Source: Scytonema tolypothrichoides VB-61278 (GTDB lineage: Bacteria > Cyanobacteriota > Cyanobacteriia > Cyanobacteriales > Nostocaceae). From it: DNA of 64,000 bases. The notes below the pieces were generated by a model that worked only from the letters and a program-made list of their open reading frames with translations, searched no databases and was not told the origin of the DNA. The position numbers were made by a program, and so were the translations under genes. Shown here in pieces: positions 46,302-54,818 of the stretch; position 1 is the stretch's first letter; each line of letters begins with the position of its first letter. The stretch spans positions 541,847-605,846 of the forward strand of contig NZ_JXCA02000022.1 of NCBI RefSeq assembly GCF_000828085.3, in the 5' to 3' direction.

Positions 46302-46712
46302 TCACAATACTTGTTTCGCCACAATGTTTATCAAATCATCATAAGATGATGTTTTAACAAAGTAAGAGCAAGCGCCTAAGCCAGCGGCTTTAATCAGATC
46401 ATTTGGATCGTCGGCGATACTTATAACCATAACTGGTAAATGTTTCAGTTTGGGATGCTGCTTAACCCATTCAAGTAATTCAAAACCAGACATATGGGGC
46501 AGCTTGATATTTGTCATTATCATCACTGGTAGTGGATAAGACTCTCTGTTAGTGTAAGGCTCTTTACCCGACAAGTAGTTTACAGCATCTTGCCCATTTT
46601 CAACGACTTGAAAAGATACTGGTAAGTTAGCTAATTCAAATGAAGTTAAGATTAAAAATCGTGCATCAGGCTCATCTTCGACTAACAAAATGGTTTTGCA
46701 GGCTTTACCCAT
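46302..46712 (-). CDS. Single-domain receiver lacking the phospho-acceptor Asp
   Basis: 136 aa from ATG 46712. The receiver fold is intact: KTILLVEDEPDARFLIL with the acidic pocket, VISIADDPND with Ser, and SYFVKTSS with the conserved Lys. The phosphorylation site reads MIMTNIKLPHMSGFELL: Asn68 replaces the usual Asp of TDIKLP. It therefore probably cannot be phosphorylated and may act as a constitutive or protein-binding pseudo-receiver. It ends 2 bp from the convergent pgeF stop. Confidence 0.85.
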   Translation of the reverse strand: MGKACKTILLVEDEPDARFLILTSFELANLPVSFQVVENGQDAVNYLSGKEPYTNRESYPLPVMIMTNIKLPHMSGFELLEWVKQHPKLKHLPVMVISIADDPNDLIKAAGLGACSYFVKTSSYDDLINIVAKQVL

Positions 46713-47161
46713 CAGTAAAATACAACATAAATACAATACTCCACAATCCGGAGAGTAACTAATTTTGTTTTACCCTAACTTCTTCTCTAAGAATTAGATA
46801 ATATTAAGTTATTATGTGCTCCAGTATACTTTGTAGCGAAAAACACATAAAAACTTAATAATGATATCTATCAATAGGTGATTAAACATTCGCTAACATT
46901 AATTAAATATTATTATAAGTTAGGAAAACATCCACGTCATGTCAGTTCCTCTGTTGTTTATTCCATTGGCGCAGAGGAAATTTTTTTATCTATATAGCAA
47001 TCCTCCGAGGAATCCTATATTTTCTTTGTTAAAAACAATATAAAAATTGCCAGCACGTCTATCTAATATCATTTTACGATCGGGCCTGATACAAATGATT
47101 GGTTTCTAATTCTTTCCTCCAAACTGAAACGGTATTACGTCTTGACTCAAACATCCAGCAC
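46713..47161. other. AT-rich intergenic region
   Basis: About 450 bp between the receiver gene start and the AraC gene end. It should include the receiver promoter. No repeat or gene was recognised. Confidence 0.4.
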
Positions 47162-48076
47162 TCATGAATGTCTCCAATACATCTTAGGTGTCATTCCTGT
47201 CAGCTTGCGAAAATGCTTGGTGAAGTGGCTTTGATCAGCAAAACCACACGCCAACGCAACATCACAAATTGTCATCTTTTGGCTTTTCAGTAACTGCTTT
47301 GCTCGTTCTACCCGCAACTGAAGTACATATTGATATGGAGTTACACCCACTGATTGCTTAAAGAGTTGACAAAAATAGTACTGGCTGATTCCTGCCATCT
47401 CTGCTAATTTTGTCAATTTTATTTCCGAGTTAACATGGCTGTGTATATACTCAAGTATTTGTTTTAACTTAGACTTAGATAACCCGTCAGTATAGGTTGA
47501 TGTTTGAGGTTTTTTACCACAATATTTTTTTAATAAGTGAAAGACTAATGTCGTTTTTAACTGCTCAACATACAAATTATCCCTTTGATGCGTTGACTGT
47601 AGTTCATCTTTGAGGGACGACATGATACCCAGAATCAGGGGATCTTGGAATGTCGCAAAGTGAGGAATCAGCTCAATATCCTCGGGTTTAGCGACTTCTA
47701 CGCCCAACTGCACCAAAAGTATAGGGTCAACTGCCACAAACATAAATTGAACTTCTGCTTCCCACAAGCAACGATGGAGTGTCCCAGCGGGAATAATTGC
47801 TGTGGTTCCTTTTGTCTGATATTCGCTTTCTCTATGTCCGTCAAACCATCTTTCTGAGGGTGTGGTGTCTAAGGCAATACTAACGGTATGCATTGTCAAG
47901 TAATGCTCAGAGGTATCATGAGCAGGTTGATGATGATACTCAAAATGAATACCACTCCATCCTGCATCCAGACTAGTTAGCAGGGGTGCGTTAGGAAAGA
48001 GTGCTAGCGTTGATCCTTGCTCTTTAAAATCCACGAGCAAAGGCTTTTCCTGATTTAATGAGTGGCAGTTGCTCAT
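47162..48076 (-). CDS. AraC-family transcriptional regulator
   Basis: 304 aa. Residues 1-195 form a cupin-like sensor (GWSGIHFEYHHQPAHDTSEH, KGTTAIIPAGTLHRCLWEAE). The C-terminal HTH pair is clear: LKQILEYIHSHVNSEIKLTK, YYFCQLFKQSVGVTPYQYVL, RVERAKQLL and DVALACGFADQSHFTKHFRK, GMTPKMY. It is the first of a run of regulators (AraC, Crp, MarR) on the minus strand. Ligand unknown. Confidence 0.92.
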   Translation of the reverse strand: MSNCHSLNQEKPLLVDFKEQGSTLALFPNAPLLTSLDAGWSGIHFEYHHQPAHDTSEHYLTMHTVSIALDTTPSERWFDGHRESEYQTKGTTAIIPAGTLHRCLWEAEVQFMFVAVDPILLVQLGVEVAKPEDIELIPHFATFQDPLILGIMSSLKDELQSTHQRDNLYVEQLKTTLVFHLLKKYCGKKPQTSTYTDGLSKSKLKQILEYIHSHVNSEIKLTKLAEMAGISQYYFCQLFKQSVGVTPYQYVLQLRVERAKQLLKSQKMTICDVALACGFADQSHFTKHFRKLTGMTPKMYWRHS

Positions 48077-48206
48077 CTTTGGGTAAGCTGCATAGATATA
48101 GAAGCAAGCCTATCTAGTTAATTAGTCAGTTTTTCAGACTTTATCTAAAAATCTAAACCAATTCGTTACGATATCGAATTGCAGACGAAAATTTCATTGA
48201 TTTAAA

Positions 48207-48821
48207 TCAAGCCGCAGGTAAATTTTGAAGTGTGATCTGTAAACGTGTTCGTGTAATCATCCCATCGCGTTCCAACCTCGTCAATGCCCGGGAGAGGGTT
48301 TCAGGCGTAAGACTCAAATCAGCCGCAATATCTTTGAGGGGGCGATCAAAGTTAACGACGGTTTGTTCACCAGACTGTGCTTGATAATGTAGATATCGTA
48401 GCAGTCGCTCGTGGGCTGCTCGAATATCTCGCAATTCTACGCGTATCTTCAAATCCTGGATTTTTCGTACCAGCATTGTCATGAAATCTTTTGCGAGATC
48501 CGAATTGTTACAGATTGCTGACAAAAGAAGTTTCTTGGGGTAAATAATAACCCGTGAATGCATTTGTGCAACTGCGGTACAGGGATAAGTTTCTGAAAAC
48601 AGAGCAATTTCAGCGACACCATCCCCAGATTCAGCAATTTGTAAAGTCACCTCTTTGTCGCCACTCGTGTAGCGAACAAGTTTCACTCGTCCCGTTTCTA
48701 CAACAAAAAAATATGATGCTGAGTCTCCCTGCAGAAAAAGAGTTTCTCCTACAGCTAAATCACGGTGTACAATTGCATTCTGTAACTCTACTGGCAAGCT
48801 CTCTAACGTCAACAAATCCAT
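48207..48821 (-). CDS. Crp/Fnr-family transcriptional regulator
   Basis: 204 aa from ATG 48821 (GGAG upstream); the longer TTG start is not needed. The cyclic-nucleotide-binding fold (GETLFLQGDSASYFFVVETG, AEIALFSETYPCTAVA) lacks the Arg that contacts the cyclic phosphate (PRTA-type is PCTA here), so cAMP binding is doubtful. The HTH is DRPLKDIAADLSLTPETLSR, LTRLERDGMI. No Fe-S Cys cluster of the FNR type is clear, although Cys residues occur. A MarR-type half operator lies 90 bp upstream. Confidence 0.9.
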   Translation of the reverse strand: MDLLTLESLPVELQNAIVHRDLAVGETLFLQGDSASYFFVVETGRVKLVRYTSGDKEVTLQIAESGDGVAEIALFSETYPCTAVAQMHSRVIIYPKKLLLSAICNNSDLAKDFMTMLVRKIQDLKIRVELRDIRAAHERLLRYLHYQAQSGEQTVVNFDRPLKDIAADLSLTPETLSRALTRLERDGMITRTRLQITLQNLPAA

Positions 48822-48908
48822 ACAACAGCACTCCAATTTTGGATTTTGAATGAATAGAGCGCGTTCTGGATAAGCCCTTACGCACTCCAAGCGGTTTTTT
48901 CAGAGTTA

Positions 48909-48920
48909 TTGGCTGGCTAA
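48909..48920. promoter_or_regulatory. Degenerate SlyA/MarR-type site upstream of the Crp gene
   Basis: TTGGCTGGCTAA resembles the perfect site TTAGCCAGCTAA at 49385-49396 (9 of 12 positions). It lies between the marR stop (48943) and the crp start (48821). Confidence 0.35.
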
Positions 48921-48942
48921 ATAAATAGCTAAGAAGCAAGCT

Positions 48943-49371
48943 TCAGCTTAGGTTGTTGAGAACCTGTAAAAGCAACCGACGAAACAGTAATCGCTCTTCC
49001 AGTGTTAAATTAACTAATACGCGTTTTTCTAAACGATTCCAAGCACAGGTGAGTGGTTCTTGGAGCGATCGCCCCGCTTGAGTCAAGTAAATTCGGCAAA
49101 TTCGTCCATCTTCTTCATCTTTACGTCGCTCCAATAACCCAGCTTTTTCCATTCGGTGTATCATTTTTGTGAGAGTTGGGGCTTCCACTTGCATTCTTGA
49201 AGCCAGTTCAGATTGAATTAACCCATCGTTTTCCCATAGATACAACAGCAAAATCTCTTGCCCAGGATGCAATCCTAGTTCAGCCAAAACCGTAGCAGCT
49301 TGATTGCGATGTGCCTTACACACTTGCACTATCAAACAGCACATGGTTTCTTGTATGGGTTTTTCAGACAT
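48943..49371 (-). CDS. MarR/SlyA-family transcriptional regulator
   Basis: 142 aa. The winged helix is readable: HPGQEILLLYLWENDGLIQS, ELASRMQVEAPTLTKMIHRM, EKAGLLERRKDEEDGRICRI, YLTQAGRSL. It begins with Cys-containing CCLIVQVCKAH, which might act as a redox sensor. It is divergent from an SDR gene, and a perfect palindrome ends 8 bp before its start codon, so autoregulation and control of the SDR are likely. Confidence 0.92.
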   Translation of the reverse strand: MSEKPIQETMCCLIVQVCKAHRNQAATVLAELGLHPGQEILLLYLWENDGLIQSELASRMQVEAPTLTKMIHRMEKAGLLERRKDEEDGRICRIYLTQAGRSLQEPLTCAWNRLEKRVLVNLTLEERLLFRRLLLQVLNNLS

Positions 49372-49379
49372 ACATGAGT

Positions 49380-49401
49380 TTTATTTAGCCAGCTAAATAA
49401 A
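49380..49401. promoter_or_regulatory. SlyA-like palindromic operator
   Basis: TTTATTTAGC and GCTAAATAAA are perfect arms around CA. The core TTAGCCAGCTAA differs by one base from the published SlyA consensus TTAGCAAGCTAA. It sits directly before the marR start and about 210 bp before the SDR start. Confidence 0.6.
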
Positions 49402-49608
49402 ATGTACAACGTTTGATGAATACTTGGCAACTTGTTGTTTGTACAGAAAACCCGACAAAATTTTGCAAAATTGGAATATTTTTAGCAATATCAGCCAAGA
49501 CAGCAACTCCTGAGGTCATGTAATCTCTATTTGATCCAGTTAGGAACTGCTGGATGAGATAACTAAACAAAAGTTTTAACCTTCAATACTAAGTCAGGAA
49601 TAATATTT

Positions 49609-50349
49609 ATGGCATCTTTGGGTGGAAAAGTTGCAATAATCACAGGCGCTTCTGGTGGAATTGGACGAGCAATTGCCGAACGACTCGCCAAAGATGGCGC
49701 AACGGTTGTCATCAACTATGGCCGTAGTGCTGAAGAAGCAGAGAACCTTGTCCAGTTTATAAAAGCCAATGGTGGACAATCTCTAGCCGTGCAAGCTGAC
49801 ATCAGCAAACGAGCAGACATACGTAACTTATTTCAACAAACGATTGAGAAATTCAGTCAATTAGACATTCTAGTGAACAACGCTGGTATTGCCAACGCTG
49901 CTCCTGTTGCTGACGTAACCGAAGAACAGTTTGATCAAGTGTTTGCGGTTAATGTCCGAGGGGTCTTATTTACACTCCAAGAAGCAGCACGGCACATAAA
50001 TAACGGTGGACGCATCGTTAACGTCTCATCTAGCACCACTCTTTACCCTGCAGCAGGTTTAGCTGTTTACATTGCTAGTAAAGCTGCTGTCAACTCGTTT
50101 ACCGAAGTCCTTGCTCTAGAATTAGGGGAACGGAGAATTACAGTTAACAGTGTTGTTCCAGGTCCAACAACACCAGGAATGTTTGCCAAAAGATCGATTG
50201 AAGAGCAACAAGCTGCTGCTGCAAGTTCTCCTTTTGGTCGTATTGGACGAGCTGAGGATATAGCCGATGTTGTTGCTTTCCTTGTCAGCGAGGAGTCACG
50301 GTGGATTACTGGACAGCATATTGTCGCCAACGGTGGGGCAAGGTTTTGA
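49609..50349 (+). CDS. FabG-like short-chain dehydrogenase/reductase
   Basis: 246 aa classical SDR: TGASGGIGRAIAERLAKDGA (NADP site), LVNNAGIA, VNVSSSTTLYPAAGLAVYIA with Ser, YIASK with Tyr and Lys, and a C-terminal WITGQHIVANGG. No signal peptide. Divergent from MarR, so it probably detoxifies a reactive carbonyl or quinone sensed by that regulator. Substrate unknown. Confidence 0.92.
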   Translation: MASLGGKVAIITGASGGIGRAIAERLAKDGATVVINYGRSAEEAENLVQFIKANGGQSLAVQADISKRADIRNLFQQTIEKFSQLDILVNNAGIANAAPVADVTEEQFDQVFAVNVRGVLFTLQEAARHINNGGRIVNVSSSTTLYPAAGLAVYIASKAAVNSFTEVLALELGERRITVNSVVPGPTTPGMFAKRSIEEQQAAAASSPFGRIGRAEDIADVVAFLVSEESRWITGQHIVANGGARF

Positions 50350-50447
50350 TTTGTGTCAATGCCCGTAGGGCAGGGTATAAGGGTGTAAGAGTGTAGGGGA
50401 AAAGAGAGGGGGTAGGCAGGTCACCGGTTCAGTCATCCAAAGAAACT

Positions 50448-50485
50448 ACCCACCGTCATAATGCTTTGGCATTATGACGGTGGGT
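50448..50485. terminator. Perfect 17-bp hairpin between convergent genes
   Basis: ACCCACCGTCATAATGC and GCATTATGACGGTGGGT pair perfectly with a TTTG loop. It lies between the SDR end (50349) and the convergent gene end (50499). There is no T-run, but its position suggests termination or RNA protection. Confidence 0.55.
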
Positions 50486-50498
50486 TAAGACGAAATAG

Positions 50499-51233
50499 TT
50501 ATAATGACGCTCTTGAACAGTTCAGAGTATTTTTAGAAACCAGTTTATTACGCTTAGTTGCCAATACAATTGCACTTATTGAAAGAATTGCAAGTACACT
50601 TGCTCCTTCAGGTACCGTAGCAACTCGAACAACTTTAGCATCAACTTGTACAATTCCACCCAACACACCTGCCAAGCTTGGGTTGCCAAGTATACCAGCA
50701 AACTCTGGAGAAAACAGCAATTTAACACCACCTAGGGTTAAATCTTTGCCATCAAATACCAGTGTTTCTGGAGCGCTCAAATCAAACAAAGTTGTATTTA
50801 GAGAAACTGTGTCTTTTAGAAAAAGACCACTGGTATTGTTGGTGGCACGTGTTGCATCGAAACCAACTGAAAAGTTACCAACAGTAACTTGGTTATTAAA
50901 GGTAACAGTTCCAGTGTGTTCGATTGTACCTGAAAGTGGAGTCAAACCATTCACGTCGCTGAACGTGAAGTTTGTACCTGGGCTAATGTTGAAGCCAACC
51001 AAAAAATTACTATTAATTGGTTGCACTGTATTATCCGTGCCTGTCAAGTCTAGCCCAACACTGCTCAGAAAACTGAGGTCATGATAGACGCTGGTCACTC
51101 CAGACTGCACCTGATAAGTTGCAGCCTCTGCCTGTATGGGTGCAGCTGATACAAAAGCTGCGATCGCGCAGAGCGCAGACACCTTTAGGCGTATCGCACC
51201 CCCAACAATTACAGGAACCTGATAAAAACGCAT
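50499..51233 (-). CDS. Exported protein with PEP-CTERM-like anchor
   Basis: 244 aa. A signal peptide (LKVSALCAIAAFVSAAPIQA) is partly encoded by a small dispersed repeat (51160-51200). The mature part is Thr/Asn/Ser-rich beta-type sequence. The end reads VPEGASVLAILSISAIVLAT followed by KRNK, a PEP-CTERM layout in which the motif is VPEG rather than VPEP. Such proteins are sorted by exosortase. An extra about 14-residue tail after the basic cluster (LVSKNTLNCSRASL) is unusual and may be a read-through extension. Confidence 0.75.
   Translation of the reverse strand: MRFYQVPVIVGGAIRLKVSALCAIAAFVSAAPIQAEAATYQVQSGVTSVYHDLSFLSSVGLDLTGTDNTVQPINSNFLVGFNISPGTNFTFSDVNGLTPLSGTIEHTGTVTFNNQVTVGNFSVGFDATRATNNTSGLFLKDTVSLNTTLFDLSAPETLVFDGKDLTLGGVKLLFSPEFAGILGNPSLAGVLGGIVQVDAKVVRVATVPEGASVLAILSISAIVLATKRNKLVSKNTLNCSRASL
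51160..51202. repeat. Small dispersed repeat within a signal peptide
   Basis: The minus strand reads GGTGCGATACGCCTAAAGG then TCTGCGCTCTGCGCGATCGC, the common GCGATACGCC...GCGATCGC repeat, encoding GGAIRLKVSALCAIAA of the signal peptide. Confidence 0.55.
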
Positions 51234-51578
51234 AGATTTCCCTCAGTTTTTTGTGTTTATTGTAACAAAGTAGTTTTGCTGAGTAAACTATTTGAGTTTA
51301 AATTTAACATGAGGTAAAATGCAAGATGGAAATAAATTTCAATTTTCAATTATTTTTTATGTTTTTAATAGTTTTTCGTTAAAATTCTTTTTTTAATACT
51401 TTTTCTCACCAATTTTCCTATTTTTCCTGATTTTCCAAGAATTGAGATTCAGCTTCTAAATCAAATTCTTTTATACTCCATACGCGTACTAGTAGGGGAT
51501 AACTCCATGAATACGGACTTGTTCAGGCTAGATGGGAGAATCTGCGTGTCAAAAGAGCACAGAGTGTCAATAGTTCTT
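51234..51578. other. AT-rich intergenic region
   Basis: 345 bp upstream of the exported protein and downstream of marR. A run of T-rich DNA; no gene or clear site recognised. Confidence 0.4.
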
Positions 51579-52079
51579 TTATTCCTTCTCAAATTTGTTC
51601 GAGTCTAAAGTGTCGATGCAACGCAGGAGGTAATCGTTAAAACGCTCTTGCTCCTCCGTGCTGAGGTTTGAGAACAGCCGCGCTTCAATCTCATCGGCAA
51701 TGCGATCGCCTTGTTGCAATAGAGCCTCACCGCGTGCAGTGAGATGGGTTTCAAGCGCTCGACCTCGTGAAGGGGGACGACGAGTAATAAGTCCTGCCTG
51801 CTCTAAACGTTGCAACATAGTAGCTACGGCTTGTGGGGTTACGAAGGCAATGCGCGCAATATCAGCACCACTAGCTCCAGGGTGTTCGCGCAAAATCCGC
51901 AGAGTACCCCATTGTGCGACGCTCAGCCCAAGTGGAGAAAGGGCAGCATCAAGGGCAACTTCAAGCACGGCATTTGCTCGGTAAAGGTTGAGAATTTTGC
52001 GGTAGTTAGTGGACTGGTTCACGTCGGTTCTGTACTTAGGACAACCCAAAATGGGTGCTAATTTTATTTTGACCTTCAT
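51579..52079 (-). CDS. MarR-family transcriptional regulator
   Basis: 166 aa. The winged helix reads LSVAQWGTLRILREHPGASG, ADIARIAFVTPQAVATMLQR, LEQAGLITRRPPSRGRALET and LTARGEALLQQG. The N-terminal about 25 residues are extra and the true start may be further in. It is divergent from devB. The 172-bp gap contains two AT-rich palindromes, one overlapping the predicted devB promoter, so it very likely represses the exporter and itself. Confidence 0.92.
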   Translation of the reverse strand: MKVKIKLAPILGCPKYRTDVNQSTNYRKILNLYRANAVLEVALDAALSPLGLSVAQWGTLRILREHPGASGADIARIAFVTPQAVATMLQRLEQAGLITRRPPSRGRALETHLTARGEALLQQGDRIADEIEARLFSNLSTEEQERFNDYLLRCIDTLDSNKFEKE

Positions 52080-52088
52080 ATAAAAGCA

Positions 52089-52117
52089 TTGACAATCACT
52101 GTTCTTTATATCAATAT
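52089..52117 (+). promoter_or_regulatory. Putative devB promoter overlapped by operator
   Basis: TTGACA (52089-52094) is a consensus -35 box; 17 bp later CAATAT (52112-52117) can serve as -10 and lies inside the MarR palindrome. This layout fits steric repression. The exact -10 is uncertain. Confidence 0.5.
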
Positions 52118-52150
52118 ATTGATATAAGAAAGTTTATATCAATATATTGA
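52106..52150. promoter_or_regulatory. Two MarR operators in the marR-devB intergenic region
   Basis: The first site contains the perfect palindrome TATATCAATATATTGATATA (52107-52126). The second has the core TCAATATATTGA (52139-52150), its centre 28 bp further. Both lie between divergent start codons. A close relative sits at 33567-33582. Confidence 0.65.
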
Positions 52151-52251
52151 GCTAACTAGTTTTAACTCACATAGTTGAGTGTGGAGACACACTCAAGTTC
52201 AGTCTTGAGCTTAAACGTATAGCCAATAGAGCAGAACCTACGTGGGACATT

Positions 52252-53451
52252 ATGAGCATCCAATCAATATTAAAGCCAAAGCCATTCATACTATCAAAAC
52301 CTTCAAAACGATGGACGGTAGTTCTGACAATTATTGCTACTGCCCTAACGGGTGCAACGGTTTACTACGGTTTTTCCCAAGTTGGACATCAAAGTAAACC
52401 ATCGGAACCTGTTAAAACTGTTTCAACAATTCGCCAAATCACAGCTTTGGGACGATTGCAACCAGAAGCGGAAGTGATTCGAGTGTCTGCACCTGTGACG
52501 CTTAGCAATGATCGGATTGCTCAATTACTTGTGCAAAGAGGCGATCGCGTAAAAGCCAATCAAGTCATTGCAATTTTAGATAGCCGCAATCGATTGCAAA
52601 GCACTTTACTCGAAGGTCAAAAACAGGTGAAAGTAGCGCAAGCTGAAGTCGCAAAAGTGAAAGCTGGTGCAAAATCTGGAGAGATTGCAGCACAGAAAGC
52701 CGAAATAGCTCGCCTTCAAGAACAACTGCGGGGTGAGATAACTTCTCAGACTGCTACAATTTCTCGTTGGCAATCTGAAGTCAACATTGCAAATGCTGAA
52801 TACAACCGCTATCTATCGCTGTTTAAGGAAGGAGCGATCGCAGCCTCTGAACGAGACAAAAAGAGATTGTCTCTAGAAACAGCTCAAGCACAGCTTAACG
52901 AAGTCAGAGCCAATCAAAATCGTACAGCAGACACACTACGAGAGCAAATTAACCATGCCTTAGCTACATTGGAAAAAATCGTAGAAGTACGTCCGGTTGA
53001 TGTGCAAGCAGCTCAAGCTGAGGTAGACAAAGCAGTAGCATCTGTCAAAAAAGCAGAAGCTGACTTAGCCGAAGTATACATCCGCGCACCCATGACAGGT
53101 CGAATTCTTGAAATTCATGCTAAACCAGGAGAAGCCGTTGGCGATAAAGGGATAGTTGACCTAGGACAAACCGACCAAATGGAAGTGGTTGCAGAAGTTT
53201 ATCAGACTGATATTAGCAAAATTCGTCAAGGTCAACAGGCAATAATCACCAGCGAATCATTCTCCGGATTTCTCCGGGGAACAGTTCGCCAAATTGGCTT
53301 ACAAGTGACTCAACAAGAAGTTAACAGTGGTCAACCAGGAGAAAACCTCGACCGCAGAGTAGTGGAAGTGCGAATTCGCCTAAATCCTAAAGACAGCAAG
53401 CGAGTTGCAGACTTGACAAATATGCAGGTACAGGCTGCTATCCAGCTTTAA
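52252..53451 (+). CDS. devB: DevB-like membrane fusion protein of an ABC exporter
   Basis: 399 aa. A membrane anchor (WTVVLTIIATALTGATVYYG) is followed by the lipoyl half-motif ITALGRLQPEAEVIRVSAPV, a long coiled-coil hairpin (about 125-265, GQKQVKVAQAEVAKVKAGAK), then the second lipoyl half (VYIRAPMTGRILEIHAKPGE) and the beta barrel. It bridges the inner-membrane DevC/DevA transporter with a TolC-type channel. DevBCA in Anabaena exports heterocyst glycolipids, and paralogues are common; the MarR control here points to a stress or efflux paralogue. Confidence 0.93.
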   Translation: MSIQSILKPKPFILSKPSKRWTVVLTIIATALTGATVYYGFSQVGHQSKPSEPVKTVSTIRQITALGRLQPEAEVIRVSAPVTLSNDRIAQLLVQRGDRVKANQVIAILDSRNRLQSTLLEGQKQVKVAQAEVAKVKAGAKSGEIAAQKAEIARLQEQLRGEITSQTATISRWQSEVNIANAEYNRYLSLFKEGAIAASERDKKRLSLETAQAQLNEVRANQNRTADTLREQINHALATLEKIVEVRPVDVQAAQAEVDKAVASVKKAEADLAEVYIRAPMTGRILEIHAKPGEAVGDKGIVDLGQTDQMEVVAEVYQTDISKIRQGQQAIITSESFSGFLRGTVRQIGLQVTQQEVNSGQPGENLDRRVVEVRIRLNPKDSKRVADLTNMQVQAAIQL

Positions 53452-53484
53452 GTTGCGTAGATCAAAAATCAAGGAATCTCTGAA

Positions 53485-54654
53485 ATGTTCCGTAAACTCT
53501 TTCGTAAAACACCACTAGCGTGGTTGCAAGTCAGACGAGAGAAAACTCGTCTTGCCGTTGCCTTAGCAGGAATTGCGTTCGCAGATGTCCTCATGTTTGT
53601 CCAACTTGGTCTCAATGATGCGCTTTATGACTCTGCAGCAAATTTTCACAATACACTCAAAGGAGATTTGTTCCTCATTAATCCACAGTCTGAAGCTGTA
53701 CAGTCTTTCAAGAGTTTTCCAAGAGAGCGTTTATATCAAGCGGCAGGATTTGAGAAAGTCAAGTCTATTAACTCTTTATACGTTGGTAGTGCTCAGTGGC
53801 GCAATCCTCAAAATTATCAGCGCGAACGCACAGTTCTGACCCTTGGTATTAATCCTGCCAAACCAGCATTTACGTTAACGGAGGTGAATCAACAGATAGA
53901 CAAACTCAAGCCGCTAAATCGAGTATTATATGATCGCGCAGGGCGACCTGAATTTGGCGATATTCCTGCCCTTTTTCAACAGTCTTCTCCGCTTTTGATT
54001 CAGGTAAAAAATAAACAAATTTGGGTCACTGGATTGTTTACGCTCGGTGTCTCTTTCGGAACGAATGGCACCATGATTACTAGTGATTCTACTTTTCTCC
54101 GTCTATTTACTGAGCGCAAACCAGAGGACATTGATGTTGGTCTGATTTCGTTAGAACCTGGCGTGAATCTTAAACAAGTACAAGCTCAAATACGAGCCAC
54201 ATTACCAAATGATGTCTTAGTACTGACAAAAGAGGAATTTGCCAATCGAGAGAAGAAATACTGGTCAAGTAGCACTCCTACTGGCTTCATTTTTGGGCTT
54301 GGAACCATCATTGGCTTTGTGGTGGGAATTGTGATTGTTTATCAAATTCTCTACTCTGATGTGTCAGAACACTTACCTGAGTATGCGACCTTGAAAGCAA
54401 TGGGCTACAGCGATAATTACCTTGTTGGGATTCTCATTCAAGAGTCTCTTATCTTGGCAATCATGGGTTTTATACCAGGATTTGTTCTTTCCAGTGGGTT
54501 GTATTTGATTGCTGGAAGTGCGACTTTGTTACCTATTGGCATGACACCAAGTCGTACTGCTTTGGTGTTATTTTTGACAGTTATAATGTGTGTTGTTTCG
54601 GGCGCGATCGCTATGCGTAAATTACAGTCAGCAGATCCAGCAGACATTTTCTAA
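53485..54654 (+). CDS. devC: DevC-like ABC exporter permease
   Basis: 389 aa. The N-terminus LAWLQVRREKTRLAVALAGI and FADVLMFVQLGLNDALYDSA matches DevC. A periplasmic domain (about 45-265) is followed by three C-terminal helices of the FtsX/MacB fold (GFIFGLGTIIGFVVGIVIVY, EYATLKAMGYSDNYL coupling loop, AIMGFIPGFVLSSGLYLIAG). It starts 34 bp after devB and uses the DevA ATPase for transport. Confidence 0.95.
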   Translation: MFRKLFRKTPLAWLQVRREKTRLAVALAGIAFADVLMFVQLGLNDALYDSAANFHNTLKGDLFLINPQSEAVQSFKSFPRERLYQAAGFEKVKSINSLYVGSAQWRNPQNYQRERTVLTLGINPAKPAFTLTEVNQQIDKLKPLNRVLYDRAGRPEFGDIPALFQQSSPLLIQVKNKQIWVTGLFTLGVSFGTNGTMITSDSTFLRLFTERKPEDIDVGLISLEPGVNLKQVQAQIRATLPNDVLVLTKEEFANREKKYWSSSTPTGFIFGLGTIIGFVVGIVIVYQILYSDVSEHLPEYATLKAMGYSDNYLVGILIQESLILAIMGFIPGFVLSSGLYLIAGSATLLPIGMTPSRTALVLFLTVIMCVVSGAIAMRKLQSADPADIF

Positions 54655-54666
54655 GGAGTTCAAGTT

Positions 54667-54777
54667 ATGGGTGCTGAAGTTACAGCGCAGACAATTTTGT
54701 TGATTACACTGTTCTTAGTTGACTTTACAGTCTGTACTCTAAGGCAAAACTGTTTAGTCCGTGGAGGTTGGCGGTGA
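54667..54777 (+). CDS. 36-aa small ORF after devC
   Basis: The frame starts at ATG 54667 with a perfect AAGGAG 8 nt upstream and encodes MGAEVTAQTILLITLFLVDF plus a short Cys-containing tail. The hydrophobic middle could be a short membrane helix. It begins 12 bp after devC. The good ribosome-binding site argues for translation. No family is recognised; it could be a leader or a small exporter accessory. Confidence 0.4.
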   Translation: MGAEVTAQTILLITLFLVDFTVCTLRQNCLVRGGWR

Positions 54778-54818
54778 GAGAATGTCAATTGACAGATCTA
54801 AATTGGGGAAATGACTAT

